Shown here in pieces: positions 7,601 through 19,301 of a DNA stretch of 64,000 nucleotides. Source of the DNA: Coriobacteriia bacterium (lineage in GTDB: Bacteria; Actinomycetota; Coriobacteriia; Coriobacteriales; UBA8131); the NCBI GenBank assembly GCA_009783085.1, contig WRHU01000008.1, positions 1 to 64,000 on the forward strand, in the 5' to 3' direction. How positions within the stretch are numbered: the first letter of the stretch is position 1; each line of letters starts with the position of its first letter. A model generated the notes under the pieces. It made no database searches. It was not told the DNA's origin and saw only the letters and a program-made list of their open reading frames with translations. Made by a program: the position numbers and the translations under genes.

Positions 7601-10600
7601 AAGCGGAGGCAAGCTCAACATCAAGTGCGTTGCCCTGCTCATCATACGCCTCGGCAAAAGCCAACCGCACCGCATCGTGCGCTGTGCCGCTATAACTCAT
7701 GTCTTTGGTAGAAACCACAAAGTTTTTAGCTCCAACAATGACCTTGCTATCCCCCGGCTCAATAAAGCGCCCATCATTAACAACAACAGCACGGGTAACA
7801 CTTGCCGTTGCCGGAATCTGCTTGCCAAAGCCGTCGTCAACCGTGATAACGGGATCAGCAACGGTATAGGTTACCTGCCATACCCCAACAACTGAGGTAT
7901 CTATCGCTGGTGTTTTTTGCTTTGTGTCAGTTATGACTACATCGTCTAAGCCAAGCTCGGGGCTGTCAGCGTCAACAACGGTGATGCCTTGTAAAAGTTC
8001 ATTGCGTGTTACGCAGGCAGCCTCACGGGTCTGCTCGACAATAAGAGGACCGTCAGCCGTAATAACTGGCATGATGTTTTCTACAACCGTAAAAGTAACT
8101 TCAACGCTAAGCTTAATGGTAATAACTCCGTCAGGGTCAGAAACCGAAACCGTATAAAGGCCTGGTTCCGCCACAAAACCGCCGTTGTTGCTAATAACAG
8201 GTGAGAGCACCTTTAGCGTACCGTCTGGCAGAGCTTTTCTCACACCAGCTCCAAGCGCAACAAGCAAGGCCTCATTGGGCTCAGCTGCTCCAAGAATGCT
8301 TTCTGCCTCACTCACACTCAACGTAATATTGTTACCAAAAACGTAGTAGGTATCCTCGAGCTCACCAAAAGGCCCGCTACCAATAACATCTGCGTCAACA
8401 ACCTCGCCCACAACATTTTTAGAAACAAAACCAGCGGGCGCATTGGCACCTTGAATGGTGATGTCATACACGCCAACAGCAGGCTTATAGCCACCGTCTG
8501 CTACCACGTTTAGACGTGCCGGCGAGATAGGTTTACCTGTTTCTCCGTCATACAAAGCAGCAGCTGATTTAGTCAAAATCTCTGGTTCGATATCTGCTGC
8601 TTCAGTTGAAACGTCAACAAGCCTTGTTACAAAAGAGCTGGCGTACAAAACCCGGTCTTTGACTTCGTAGCGACCATCGTTGACCACTACAAGACGCGTA
8701 GCGTGTACTTCATTCTTGTCACTATCCGTTACCGAATACTGCAAAACATATTTGCCCACTTGCGTAAGATTGACCGAGCCAGTAACAATCAAAGCGTCGA
8801 GCAGGTCGCCGTCTTCTGTATCTTGAGCTACTACGTCATAGGCATCGTAGTATTCGCTTGGCAAAATTGAGTTCGCTGGCTGCTTGTTTTCTGCACCAAT
8901 CCAAACGTTAAGTGGCGTAGAAACCATAAGCAGCGGTACATTAGTAGGCGTAATCTGAGCTTCAACCGTAACCGTATGTGCGTCGTCAGGCGTAGCGCCC
9001 TTTATTACAAAAGTCACGTCATAGCTACCTACCACAGCAGGGTTAGGTATTTTAACGTCAAGAACCTCAACCGTATCTGCGCTTAGCTCCTCAGCTTGAC
9101 TGAGGCGTGCCAAGGCATTTGCCCATGCTATAAGCTGAGCGTCGCGCTCAGCAGCAGGAAGGCTCATGGTTTCGGTTGCTTTATTTATGGAAACGACAAA
9201 GTTGTTGGCGGTAATGGAAGAAGTATCCTCAAAGCCTCCCGTGCCGTAACTTGAAATACGATGATAGCGGCTCATGCTCGTGCCAAAACTGTCGGGAATG
9301 TTGGCGTTAAACGTTGCATCGCTTGAACCAGTTGGAGGAACTTTTTCGACATCGAACGTTCCAAAGTTGACACCCTTGAGCGCAAAGGTAAGGGAAGCCC
9401 ATGATTTCCACGGAGAACCGTCTACCGGGTCACTTGGGTCTTTGAAGCTATCTATGCCATTGCGCCATAGTGCGACATTTGAGTTTTTGGAAAAGAAAAA
9501 GGCGTTTTGAGAATCAGCCGTTTCACCAATGCTAAAAACACGTGAGCCCGCCTTCTCGTCACGGTTAATAAAGTCATAATACTGCGGGCTGTCGCACTCA
9601 AACTCAAAGTAGTTGCCCGTATTTATAATGCCCGGAAGGTTAGCCGTTGCATTGGTTGGGGAGCTTACACAGCCGTCTGCAATAAATGAAGTTCCCTCAG
9701 CAAGTTTAATTGTGCCATGCTTTGCTCCAGTGGCAGTAATGGCTGCACCCTTATCAGAAATGAGTGCCACACTTGAACCGTAGCCACTTACGTCAAAGAT
9801 ATAGTCTTCCCAGTAAAACTCGATTGCTGCGTTTGTTTCAAGATTTGCCCTGCTGTTGGCAACAGGAGCGGCGGAGCCTTCGTTGTGAACGTAGACCGAG
9901 GCTCCCCCAGAAACATTGAAAGCGTTTTGCTGTGCCTGAAAACTAATAACACTATGAGTCTTTGTGCTCGTATTTTTGTGCCGAATGACGTTAAGCTTCG
10001 CTTGATTAGAAACGTTAAACACCTGGGAATTTCCCGAAGAAAAAGAGATAACGGCACCATAGCCGGTGTCGCTTGTTCCCCAAGACTCAACGTTTACCTC
10101 AGTACCTGCACCACTTATGTCAAAGGTGCCGTCTTTTAGTTGCAGAGAAATTGCCGCCATACCCTCAGCTTTTGTGGTGGTAGGCTTGCGATCGCTTGAG
10201 ATGTTAAGCTGGGCTCCCTCAGAAACCGTAAGACCGCCAGAGCTTAAGCTGCCTCCCAAAAGCACCACGGCGGCGGTTTCGGAACCATAGCCATTGCCGT
10301 TGCTGTGCACGTCAACAACGGTGCCAGCACCGCTTACCACAAGATTTGCCGTTGTGTTTGCAAGAGGAGCGCTTTGGTTGTATCTGCCCAAAAAGAGTGC
10401 GCCCACATCATAGCCGCTGGTGCTTTCAACATAAAGTTTTGTGCCCCCTGTTGCAGAAACGAGGTTTGCGCCACCCTCGATACCAGCTAGGATAGGACGA
10501 CTCGCACCTTTGATATGTACCGTAGCGGCTGAATAGTATTGTTTTTGAACGTTGATGATAGTTTGACTGCTGGTTGCGGCAAAACTCGTGTTGTCCCACG

Positions 10601-11663
10601 TAAGGTTGCCCGTAACATTGAGCGTGCCTCGAGGAACATTTATCAAACCACCGCTTGGTGCCAAACTGCCGCTGGTTGCTGCGACAACATTTTCGAGATT
10701 GACCGTCCAGTTTTGTCCGTTTGTTTGTGAGGTTGAATCGTTGCCGCTCATGCCGCTTACACAAATAAACTGTGAAGCTCCGCCATTGGGGCGAACAACC
10801 GTGATATTTTTTAAGGTAAATATGCTATTTGCGGGCGCAGCGTTGCTCAACTCGATACCACGTCTGGAGATAGCAATGTCAACACCGCCAGAACGGAAGT
10901 CCAGCGTCTTGCCGTTTGCATCGATGGTGAGGCTGCGGTTAATCGTTGGCAAATCGCTGTCAACTCCCCCTTGGCTGGCAGGACGTTGAATATTTTGTGA
11001 GAAAACAATGGTGTTAACACTTGCCTCGCTCATGGCAGTGCGCAAGTCTGTCCAGTTATCAACAGAAACCTTGCCGCCACCAAGATCGGTATAACCGAGA
11101 GGAGCTATTGCTTCGTCGGCATCGTCACCGTTGGGGGTGTTGGGGGTGTTGGGGGAAGGCTCCTGCTCATCTGCTTCGTTATACTCTGACGTATCGTTGG
11201 CATTGTTGGCGTTGTTGGCGTCGTTGCCCTGCTCGTCAAAGGAGGCACCTGCCTGAGAGCCCTCTCCTGAGTTTTCTTGGAGTTCAGCTGCCGGATCATC
11301 TACCAGGGAAGTCGATTCTGGTGTTTCCGCCTCCTGCGTTGGTGTGCCAGTATCCTGGGCCGCAGAGTTTCCTGCAACATCAGTATTTGAAAGAGCAGTG
11401 TCCTCAGAAAGCGTGGAGGTCTGCTCGGCAAAAACACCTATGGGCACAGCAAGCATAATAATCATGCTCGCAGTAAGCATAAGAGAAAGGATACCTTCTG
11501 GAAGAGCCCTTCTTCTTTTTGTGATGCCAAAACGGCCTGAACGCTCAGAGCCTAAAGACGCTGTGTGCGCCTTATAGTTCTCTGTGTTTTTCTCTGTTTG
11601 GCTGTTCATTTTGCTTTGATTGACAACCTTGTTGTGCTTGCTGGTGTCTTTTTTTTCTTTCAT
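4665..11663 (-). CDS. Giant surface protein with Ig-like and InlB-type repeats
   Basis: 2332 residues; ATG at 11663 follows GAGGAGGAG. A long basic N-terminal region (about 60 residues) precedes a signal helix (LSLMLTASMIIMLAVPIGVF), then an acidic Asn/Asp/Glu-rich stretch. Residues of roughly 190-750 show short beta-strand repeats (VVSGAGTVVDVHSNG, VSEGAQLNISS) suggestive of a right-handed beta-helix adhesin. Then come four modules of the DUF5011/bacterial Ig-like kind (EDGDLTD, YTVTDSDGN, VVVNDGRY) alternating with related domains, one InlB B-repeat (VDFDANGG ... FTGWYT ... VYAHW), a Pro/Thr linker, and a C-terminal module with two to three membrane helices and a basic cytoplasmic stretch. 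There is no LPXTG sorting motif. It is probably an adhesin or aggregation factor; the ligand is unknown. Confidence 0.85.
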   Translation of the reverse strand: MKEKKDTSKHNKVVNQSKMNSQTEKNTENYKAHTASLGSERSGRFGITKRRRALPEGILSLMLTASMIIMLAVPIGVFAEQTSTLSEDTALSNTDVAGNSAAQDTGTPTQEAETPESTSLVDDPAAELQENSGEGSQAGASFDEQGNDANNANNANDTSEYNEADEQEPSPNTPNTPNGDDADEAIAPLGYTDLGGGKVSVDNWTDLRTAMSEASVNTIVFSQNIQRPASQGGVDSDLPTINRSLTIDANGKTLDFRSGGVDIAISRRGIELSNAAPANSIFTLKNITVVRPNGGASQFICVSGMSGNDSTSQTNGQNWTVNLENVVAATSGSLAPSGGLINVPRGTLNVTGNLTWDNTSFAATSSQTIINVQKQYYSAATVHIKGASRPILAGIEGGANLVSATGGTKLYVESTSGYDVGALFLGRYNQSAPLANTTANLVVSGAGTVVDVHSNGNGYGSETAAVVLLGGSLSSGGLTVSEGAQLNISSDRKPTTTKAEGMAAISLQLKDGTFDISGAGTEVNVESWGTSDTGYGAVISFSSGNSQVFNVSNQAKLNVIRHKNTSTKTHSVISFQAQQNAFNVSGGASVYVHNEGSAAPVANSRANLETNAAIEFYWEDYIFDVSGYGSSVALISDKGAAITATGAKHGTIKLAEGTSFIADGCVSSPTNATANLPGIINTGNYFEFECDSPQYYDFINRDEKAGSRVFSIGETADSQNAFFFSKNSNVALWRNGIDSFKDPSDPVDGSPWKSWASLTFALKGVNFGTFDVEKVPPTGSSDATFNANIPDSFGTSMSRYHRISSYGTGGFEDTSSITANNFVVSINKATETMSLPAAERDAQLIAWANALARLSQAEELSADTVEVLDVKIPNPAVVGSYDVTFVIKGATPDDAHTVTVEAQITPTNVPLLMVSTPLNVWIGAENKQPANSILPSEYYDAYDVVAQDTEDGDLLDALIVTGSVNLTQVGKYVLQYSVTDSDKNEVHATRLVVVNDGRYEVKDRVLYASSFVTRLVDVSTEAADIEPEILTKSAAALYDGETGKPISPARLNVVADGGYKPAVGVYDITIQGANAPAGFVSKNVVGEVVDADVIGSGPFGELEDTYYVFGNNITLSVSEAESILGAAEPNEALLVALGAGVRKALPDGTLKVLSPVISNNGGFVAEPGLYTVSVSDPDGVITIKLSVEVTFTVVENIMPVITADGPLIVEQTREAACVTRNELLQGITVVDADSPELGLDDVVITDTKQKTPAIDTSVVGVWQVTYTVADPVITVDDGFGKQIPATASVTRAVVVNDGRFIEPGDSKVIVGAKNFVVSTKDMSYSGTAHDAVRLAFAEAYDEQGNALDVELASALPTGFAHRELGLYNFTFSPVGYAGVSRSITGEVVDSDVIDLGPDPYAANHALIASHFTMSIAQASLVDSDAALIEAARARVIKLVPHATDEEVTLINKGGFAATKGIYPLTFGVTNYTEREHSAKINGTVFDDTPPVLLVSTPFEVTLGTPWNSSMALTEVSAYDLGDGDLTDQVLYYPTNSAQPVDTGTPGIYQVTYEVTDSDNNTVYAERCVVVNDGRYVVGKGRILEARSFVIKVSDVPSNEGEISAHLIGMTEAKLYDGATGVELSSALIDIAKTGGYTKAPGIYHVVVAAFDTPSGTLNKTVDAFVVDADVLENKPQEPNNPTGSKVYVFGNNITLRVSEARLLDTDVALLEALGAGAVLSGVDGLLTNQEVVITDRGGFTAEIGSYLVRIADVNTVCEIDLRVQVVSGNAPTITPEQPVVVPVSANEDNLTDDQKKGNTSASDIEDGNITDKLIVVGDIPGDVPGIYQVTYTVTDSDGNTTQAKNAVVVDDGSYVYGRNYILGARNFSIPVAEVNTSDKSTQILIRSGAHAARFDGTPTVVSVNDLGGYTNVAGSYYPVVTVAAEPSLTKQITATVVALDAASYRVDFDANGGRLTGPSAAYVQTPATTLASLPSAPVRNDYSFTGWYTRASDGSLFTASTVVKNDMTVYAHWTRDATPPPPTETTPPVTTTPPVTTTPPPVTTQPPTTTQPPATTKPPATTKPPATTTPPAQPPAATTPAPNVTPPATTAPTPTPTQVQPAMTGGYGAQPQVSEAVMAAEDVTGNIFGDGVPLGQGQEGAQSTWSLFDVCAVLLAALMFVFGLVKFFVDRHRNKKERKAYEKRIDERNERRQAPYGAAPKAYDEKDRDARARASLKQRSFYVNAPALLIMAAAAIEAVVMLIATQDFAGSMIVVDEYSIPLSLMVFVQLLAPMTAALLFKNNNKLENEETVRNEEPFERVQSAPIVQTEIITQEELAHRAAEAASKLYFRV

Positions 11664-12015
11664 AGCAGCTCCTCCTCAACAGGATGCTCTTTCGAGTCCT
11701 TTTTCTTGCTTTTCTTGCAATAACCTCGCTTGTTTTTCCGTTTTTTTGCACAGTTAAATACACCTCTTTGGGTGTGCTTCAAAACAATCGAGAAGTTTTT
11801 CGAAAGTTTGGCGTCGGAACCGCGTTTTAGCTTAAAATCCTTGAACAAAGAGCCTTGGTTCCCGTATCTTAAATACCATCATACGCCCCGCAAATAACCT
11901 CGTCAATCACCTTTCGTCGCGCTGAGCAGCACTTTTGTTTGAACTGGTAGAGTGAGGATTTTTGGTTGTTTTAAGGCTTTGGGTTCTGTGAGGAAAAGAG
12001 GTAGGGAAAAGAGCA

Positions 12016-12043
12016 GCGCGCCTTGGCTTTCGCCAAGGCGCGC
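12016..12043 (-). terminator. Rho-independent terminator for the formate/nitrite channel gene
   Basis: A perfect 12-bp GC-rich stem (12016-12027 with 12032-12043) with a TTTC loop. Read leftward it is followed by TGCTCTTTTCCC, a modest U-rich tract. It lies about 160 nt past the stop of the leftward channel gene. Confidence 0.65.
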
Positions 12044-12093
12044 GTAATCACTCGTACCCCTATTTATTTACTTTTAGTTGGTTATACTTCTCT

Positions 12094-12145
12094 TGAGCCG
12101 TGCCCCTGAGCCGTGCTCCTGAGCCGTGCCCCTAAGCCGCACTCC
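12094..12145. repeat. Intergenic tandem repeat, 4 x 13 bp
   Basis: Four head-to-tail copies of TGAGCCGTGCCCC occupy 12094-12145; the second has one change and the fourth three. It lies in the 3' untranslated part of the leftward channel gene. The unit is not a multiple of three and no reading frame crosses it. Confidence 0.8.
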
Positions 12146-12202
12146 TCGTAAAGCACACTCTACGCCGAACACAAAGTGGCGCTTGGAGCACTCCCAGGCG
12201 TC

Positions 12203-13054
12203 TTAAGCCTTTTTGCTTTTCTTGCTAAAAGCAATCCAATAAAGACAGCCCACTAAAATCATGCCGCCAACAATGTTTCCCAACGTTACAATGCCGAGGT
12301 TTGCAGCAATGCCAGCGAGATCTATTGTGTTTGCAGCAGCAAGGGCAGCCTCGCCCGTTGCGTTGCCCGCAAGTGCCTGAAAAAAGCCCATCGGCAAAAA
12401 GAACATATTTGCAACACTATGCTCACCGCCAGCAGCAACAAACGCCGATATTGGAAAAAGAACAATAACAAACTTATCAACAAGTGTGCGTCCAGCAGCT
12501 GCCATCCACACCGCAAGACAAACGAGGAAGTTACACAAAATTGCCTTAAAGAACATGGCAGCTGGTGGAATGCTCACCTTCATGGCAGCAAGGTTGATGA
12601 AGGCATCGGCAACCGCTCCCCCATTCATAGCTCCCACGTTTGCGTAAAACACAATGGCAACCGCAAGAAGCGAACCTATCAGGTTGGTTGTCCAAATAAC
12701 CAGCAAATTGAGGGCAAACGCTCCCCACGAAACCTTGCCGCTTAAGGTTGACATGATAATGAGAACGTTGCCCGTAAAGAGCTCTGCTCCCGCCACTACC
12801 ACAAGAACGAGTCCGATACAAAATGAAAGCCCACCGATAAGACGCTGGGCAATAAAGGGCAGGGTTGTGTCGCTTAATACAAGGCCGAGCATCATACCGC
12901 CCATGCCAATGAAGGTACCAGCCAGAATGCCCAGAACTATCACTTTTGCCCAATTCATGCTTGTTTTGGCAACCCCCGTCGCCTCAAACTTTTGTGCAAT
13001 TTCTGCAGGAACAAGTGCGTCTGTCTTAAGAGCTGCTATTGTTTTTTCGTCCAT
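12203..13054 (-). CDS. Formate/nitrite transporter family channel (FocA/NirC type)
   Basis: 283 residues from ATG 13054, chosen because GGAGGG stands just upstream; the frame is open for 26 more codons without a ribosome site. The protein has six hydrophobic segments and the family signatures AGAELFTGNVLI followed by GK, and GGEHSVANMFFLPMG. Family members are pentameric channels for small monovalent anions such as formate, nitrite or hydrosulfide. In an anaerobe with an [FeFe] hydrogenase, formate is an attractive substrate, but no formate-lyase or nitrite-reductase gene is adjacent to settle this. It follows the LCP gene by 80 nt and may be co-transcribed. Confidence 0.88.
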   Translation of the reverse strand: MDEKTIAALKTDALVPAEIAQKFEATGVAKTSMNWAKVIVLGILAGTFIGMGGMMLGLVLSDTTLPFIAQRLIGGLSFCIGLVLVVVAGAELFTGNVLIIMSTLSGKVSWGAFALNLLVIWTTNLIGSLLAVAIVFYANVGAMNGGAVADAFINLAAMKVSIPPAAMFFKAILCNFLVCLAVWMAAAGRTLVDKFVIVLFPISAFVAAGGEHSVANMFFLPMGFFQALAGNATGEAALAAANTIDLAGIAANLGIVTLGNIVGGMILVGCLYWIAFSKKSKKA

Positions 13055-13134
13055 AAAACCCTCCAAATTGTCGTGAGCCGCAGTATCGTAGTATTGAGGA
13101 AACTCTAACTTTCTCGAAGCTCCCCAAGCCAAAA

Positions 13135-14694
13135 CTAACCAATGTTAGCTTGGTTTTGAAAATCCTCTCCCACCACAACAAGTATGTCGCCCGAAAAGGC
13201 ATAGCGCTCTAAAGAAGGAATGACGCGCCCAAAACCGAGGCGTCCTCTAATGTCCTCTGCAGCTTCTGCACTCTCGTCCTTTTGGTAAATAATGAGTGTT
13301 TCTTTGTAGACAAACGAGTTTGCGTTACCCACTTCTCCAAGCTTATATCCTGCCTGCGTGAGCATCTCTGCAGTCGCCGTAGCTGAGCCCGCAATGCCGT
13401 AGCCGTTGCGTACGTCAACCGTATATTTTGAAGTAGTTACCGAAACCGCTGCACCCGAAAGGTTATCCGTTGGCACAGAAACACCGAGGGGTTTGTAGGA
13501 GTCGGGGGATTCTCCTTGGCGCAAAAGCCCCAGTTCCTCAGCATCGGGGAACTCTCCTTTGTCAATCATGGCCAAAAGCTCGCGGGTAAGCGTTACATCG
13601 GGAATCTCAAACGATATGCCGTCTATCATGTCTGAGTAGGCAGGAATTGAATAGGTGTAAATGTCTGACTCGCGCATACCACGCAGACTATTTGCAATGG
13701 AGGCAATCTCGGTAGCATCAAAGTTGCTTGTGGTCATTTGGCACAGCTGAGTAACCGTGTTGATAATGGTTACGGGGTCGGAGGCAAGCACTTGACGTGC
13801 CATAGCCTGCAGGAAGGTACGCTGGTTGGCTTGACGCTGATAATCGCCTATTTGATAGTAACGCGAGCGCACAAAAAGCAATGCGTGCTCGGCATCAAGC
13901 ACCTGAACACCTTGCGCTATAGCAGGATAGACCGTTCCGTAGCCTACGCCATAGCGGTCAAAATTGTTGTAAATATCAAGCGGAACATCAACCTCAACGC
14001 CTCCGAGGGCATTGACCACATCTTCAAACCCGTTAAAGTTCAAGTGTAGATAGCCATGAATGCCAATGCCAGTGAGCTCAGAAACTGCGTTGACCGCAAA
14101 CTGAGGGCCCGAGCGACCAGCTTGTGGATTTTGCAGCTCCTCCATGCTGCCATAGGCGTATGCAGCGTTTATTTTTTCGTAGCCGTAGTTTGGTATCTCA
14201 ACGCGCGTATCGCGCGGGATAGAAACAAGCGCCGCTGTTTTTTTGCCAGGGTCAATACGTGCAAGAATAATGGTGTCGGTACGAGCTATCTCGCCTTCCT
14301 CACGCTCATCTGAGCCTACCAAGAGTACCCAGAACGGGTCATCGGGTTTACCGCGGTCAACCGTTGCTGCATTGAGTGCGTCAAGGTCAAGATTGCTGTG
14401 CAGCGTGCCATTAATATAAATGATAATACCAAGCACAACTGCGATACCCGATACCAAGAGGGCAAGAAGCGTGGCAAGCACCGCAGTGAGAATGCGTTTT
14501 CTGGTTGCTCGCTTGCGCCGTTGCTTTGCGTAGCTCAGACTTCCTGCCGAGCGCGAATAGCTACCCAAGGTGGAAAGAAGCTCTGAGCGAGCATGCTGAG
14601 AATCTGTGCGCTTGGTAGCGGCAGCACGCTGAGAGAACACGTCCATTTTTGAGCTTGTGCGTTCAGCGCGCCTTTTGCTTGTTGCAGGAGGCAT
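13135..14694 (-). CDS. LytR-CpsA-Psr (LCP) family wall-polymer ligase with LytR_C domain
   Basis: 519 residues, ATG at 14694 with GAGGAG upstream. About 65 basic cytoplasmic residues precede one membrane helix (TAVLATLLALLVSGIAVVLGIIIYI, written as the span 69-93). The LCP catalytic domain follows with VGSDEREEGEIARTDTIILA, the arginine motif SIPRDTRVEI, and NFNGFEDVVNALGGVEVDV. The last about 90 residues (VDVRNGYGIAGSATATAEML) are a LytR C-terminal domain. LCP enzymes transfer polyprenyl-linked glycopolymers (wall teichoic acid-like or arabinogalactan-like) onto peptidoglycan outside the membrane. The polymer in this organism is not evident. Confidence 0.92.
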   Translation of the reverse strand: MPPATSKRRAERTSSKMDVFSQRAAATKRTDSQHARSELLSTLGSYSRSAGSLSYAKQRRKRATRKRILTAVLATLLALLVSGIAVVLGIIIYINGTLHSNLDLDALNAATVDRGKPDDPFWVLLVGSDEREEGEIARTDTIILARIDPGKKTAALVSIPRDTRVEIPNYGYEKINAAYAYGSMEELQNPQAGRSGPQFAVNAVSELTGIGIHGYLHLNFNGFEDVVNALGGVEVDVPLDIYNNFDRYGVGYGTVYPAIAQGVQVLDAEHALLFVRSRYYQIGDYQRQANQRTFLQAMARQVLASDPVTIINTVTQLCQMTTSNFDATEIASIANSLRGMRESDIYTYSIPAYSDMIDGISFEIPDVTLTRELLAMIDKGEFPDAEELGLLRQGESPDSYKPLGVSVPTDNLSGAAVSVTTSKYTVDVRNGYGIAGSATATAEMLTQAGYKLGEVGNANSFVYKETLIIYQKDESAEAAEDIRGRLGFGRVIPSLERYAFSGDILVVVGEDFQNQANIG

Positions 14695-15092
14695 ACCGGA
14701 TAAATCTCCTCATAAAATGCCAGCCAATCTTGGCGGCGTTTGTAATCTGTGTTATCTCAACTTCATTCAAAACGTCGACAGTGTTTGCTCTTCTCCGCAA
14801 ACACATTTGGTCGAACGGGTGAACGAGAGTACCAACATGGGTGCTTTGGCACTACCAGCTCAGTGCCTTAATCTGCTGATAAGTGTACCATTTTTTGGTC
14901 GCTTTTTGAACCCTCATTGCCTGCTCTGTAGGGGTTTTGTAACTTGTTTTTTTGTAGCCCCCAAAAGCATACTAAATGTTGCGGAGAGCTTGTGTTTTCC
15001 CTGAGAAAAAACCGGCATACCACAAGTTTTGAACGCATCAAAAGTGGATTGTCGCCCTGATTGTCGCCCTCTTGTACAATTCGTCTGCGCCT
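14695..15092. other. Non-coding region between LCP and murA
   Basis: No supportable gene in 398 bases. It should carry the LCP promoter (leftward) and the end of the murA transcript. I saw no strong terminator; GGGG and CCCC blocks at about 14931 and 14969, joined by a T-rich stretch, could form a weak hairpin. Nothing else stands out. Confidence 0.35.
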
Positions 15093-16361
15093 CTACGCTC
15101 GCTCTATTTGAGCGCCAACGGCTTTGAGTTTATCAACAAACCCTTCGTAACCACGGTCAATGTGAGTGAGCTCGCCAACCGTAGTTTCGCCGTCTGCAAC
15201 CAAGCCCGCAAGAACAAGCCCTGCGCCCGCTCGTAAATCAGAGGCACGAACCGGAGCCCCCGAGAGCTGCTCGACCCCCTCCACAATAGCATGATGCCCC
15301 TCAATGCGTATGTTTGCGCCCATACGAATAAGCTCGTCGGCAAACATGAAGCGATTTTCAAAGATATTTTCTGTTATAACACTCGTCCCCTGAGCAACGG
15401 CAGTAAGCACCATGAACTGAGGCTGTAAATCTGTTGGAAACCCCGGATACGGCAGCGTTTGAATGTCGGTTGCCTTAAGGGGTTCCTCGCGAGAAATGGT
15501 AATAAAATCCTCACCTGTTTCTATGTGCGCCCCAAAACTCTTGAGCTTTTTGAGCGGCAAGGCAAGAAACTCAGGATTAACGCCCTGCACGGTAAGGGGA
15601 CCTCCTGCAAGCGCGCCAGCCACCAAGAAAGTTCCTGCTTCGATACGGTCACCAACGGTGCTATAGCTCGGTACGGGAACAAAGGAGCTGGGGTCTACGC
15701 CCTCAACGGTAATGACGGGCGTACCCTGCCCACTAATGCGGGCTCCCATAAGATTAAGGAAATTAGCAAGGTCGCTAATCTCAGGCTCACGGGCAGCGTT
15801 TTCGATAACCGTGGTGCCTTTAGCACAGCAGGCAGCAACCATGAGGTTCTCGGTTGCTCCCACGCTGGCAAACTCAAGCGTAACATGTGCAGCTTTAAGC
15901 CCCGTTTTGGGTACGGTTGCGTTGATATATCCGTGAGAAACTTCAAAGCTTACGCCCAACTCTTCAAGCCCCAAGAGGTGCATGTCGAGCTTGCGAGAAC
16001 CAATCTGACAACCACCCGGCATCGCAACACGGGCACGTCCAAAACGTCCCACAAGCGGGCCAAGCACCGCCACAGAGGCACGCATTTGTACTACCAGGTC
16101 ATACGGCGTTTCATACGAGTTGATACCTGTGGTGTCTATGGTCATCACGTGCCCATCAAGGTGCACCTGAGCACCCAGACGCTTGAGCACCTCGCCCATG
16201 ATAAAGACATCGGATATGGCAGGGGTATTGGTAATGGTTGTTGCGCCCGAGGCAAGAATGGACGCCGCCATAAGCTTAAGCACCGAGTTCTTGGCACCCG
16301 TAATGGGAACGACTCCGCTTAGACGCGCTCCGCCGCTAACTTTTATGAGTTCCTCTTGCAC
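15093..16361 (-). CDS. murA: UDP-N-acetylglucosamine 1-carboxyvinyltransferase
   Basis: 422 residues. The start codon is GTG at 16361, preceded by AAAGGAACCCT. It transfers enolpyruvate from PEP to UDP-GlcNAc, the first committed step of peptidoglycan synthesis, in the cytoplasm. The N-terminus has the substrate-binding GAKNSVLKL (Lys24). The catalytic loop reads [16 protein letters not shown] with Cys118, the fosfomycin-target cysteine, so the enzyme should be fosfomycin-sensitive unless transport is lacking. Full length for the family. It lies 80 nt after atpC in the same direction, an arrangement common in Actinobacteria, and is probably read through from the ATP synthase operon. Confidence 0.96.
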   Translation of the reverse strand: MQEELIKVSGGARLSGVVPITGAKNSVLKLMAASILASGATTITNTPAISDVFIMGEVLKRLGAQVHLDGHVMTIDTTGINSYETPYDLVVQMRASVAVLGPLVGRFGRARVAMPGGCQIGSRKLDMHLLGLEELGVSFEVSHGYINATVPKTGLKAAHVTLEFASVGATENLMVAACCAKGTTVIENAAREPEISDLANFLNLMGARISGQGTPVITVEGVDPSSFVPVPSYSTVGDRIEAGTFLVAGALAGGPLTVQGVNPEFLALPLKKLKSFGAHIETGEDFITISREEPLKATDIQTLPYPGFPTDLQPQFMVLTAVAQGTSVITENIFENRFMFADELIRMGANIRIEGHHAIVEGVEQLSGAPVRASDLRAGAGLVLAGLVADGETTVGELTHIDRGYEGFVDKLKAVGAQIERA

Positions 16362-16441
16362 AGGGTTCCTTTAGTTTTGTTGTCCTAGACGGTAACGCCC
16401 GAGGCTGAGTTGTTCTAGAAGTGTTCCTAGACGATGTTTGT

Positions 16442-16870
16442 CTAGACTACACCCTTGTTCTCGTCTTGCTTGAGCTCAATAAGTGAGCGATGCCAGTCAA
16501 TCTCTTGACGCACAAACACCGCACGAGAGTCGTCCTCGGCAAGCTCGGCAAGGCGTTGCTCGTTGAGCTCGATGCGTTCTTGCGAAATTGCAATGTCAAC
16601 CTTTTCCATGTCGATGGCGTGGCTCGCAAGAACCACTACCTTGCGACCGTCAACCTCAACATAACCGCCGCCAACCGCAAAGGTGTGCGCGTCGCCGTTC
16701 ATTGTTTTTTTGACGCGCACCGCACCATTTTTAAGCGTACTCATAAAGGGTGCGCACTGGTACATGAAACCAATGCCACCCTCTGCGGCGGGCGCAGAAA
16801 TGTACTCCGCCTCACCAGAAAAAAGCAGACCTTCAGGGGTTACTATGTCACACGTCATAAGCTGTGCCAT
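16442..16870 (-). CDS. atpC: ATP synthase epsilon subunit
   Basis: 142 residues beginning MAQLMTCDIVTPEGLLFSGE, the usual start of the beta-sandwich domain, with GGGYVEV in the middle. The C-terminal helical part (AISQERIELNEQRLAELAEDD) corresponds to the regulatory helices that inhibit ATP hydrolysis. Part of the F1 central stalk. It begins 5 nt after atpD and is the last gene of the operon. Confidence 0.95.
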   Translation of the reverse strand: MAQLMTCDIVTPEGLLFSGEAEYISAPAAEGGIGFMYQCAPFMSTLKNGAVRVKKTMNGDAHTFAVGGGYVEVDGRKVVVLASHAIDMEKVDIAISQERIELNEQRLAELAEDDSRAVFVRQEIDWHRSLIELKQDENKGVV

Positions 16871-16875
16871 TGCGC

Positions 16876-19292
<2,417 letters not shown>

Positions 19293-19301
19293 AAACGCAT
19301 C

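Larger units (their letters stand above)
11664..12202. other. Non-coding region between the surface-protein and channel genes
   Basis: No convincing gene. The right-hand part holds a terminator hairpin and a 13-bp tandem repeat listed separately. The left part should contain the promoter of the giant surface-protein gene; read leftward there is a weak TTGAAG, 16 nt, TATTTA pair around 11756-11784, which I do not regard as proven. Confidence 0.4.

Noticed and set aside
12094-12145. Tandem 13-bp units considered as a CRISPR array
   Set aside because: No spacers between the units and no cas genes; simple head-to-tail repeat. The same applies at 29840-29921.
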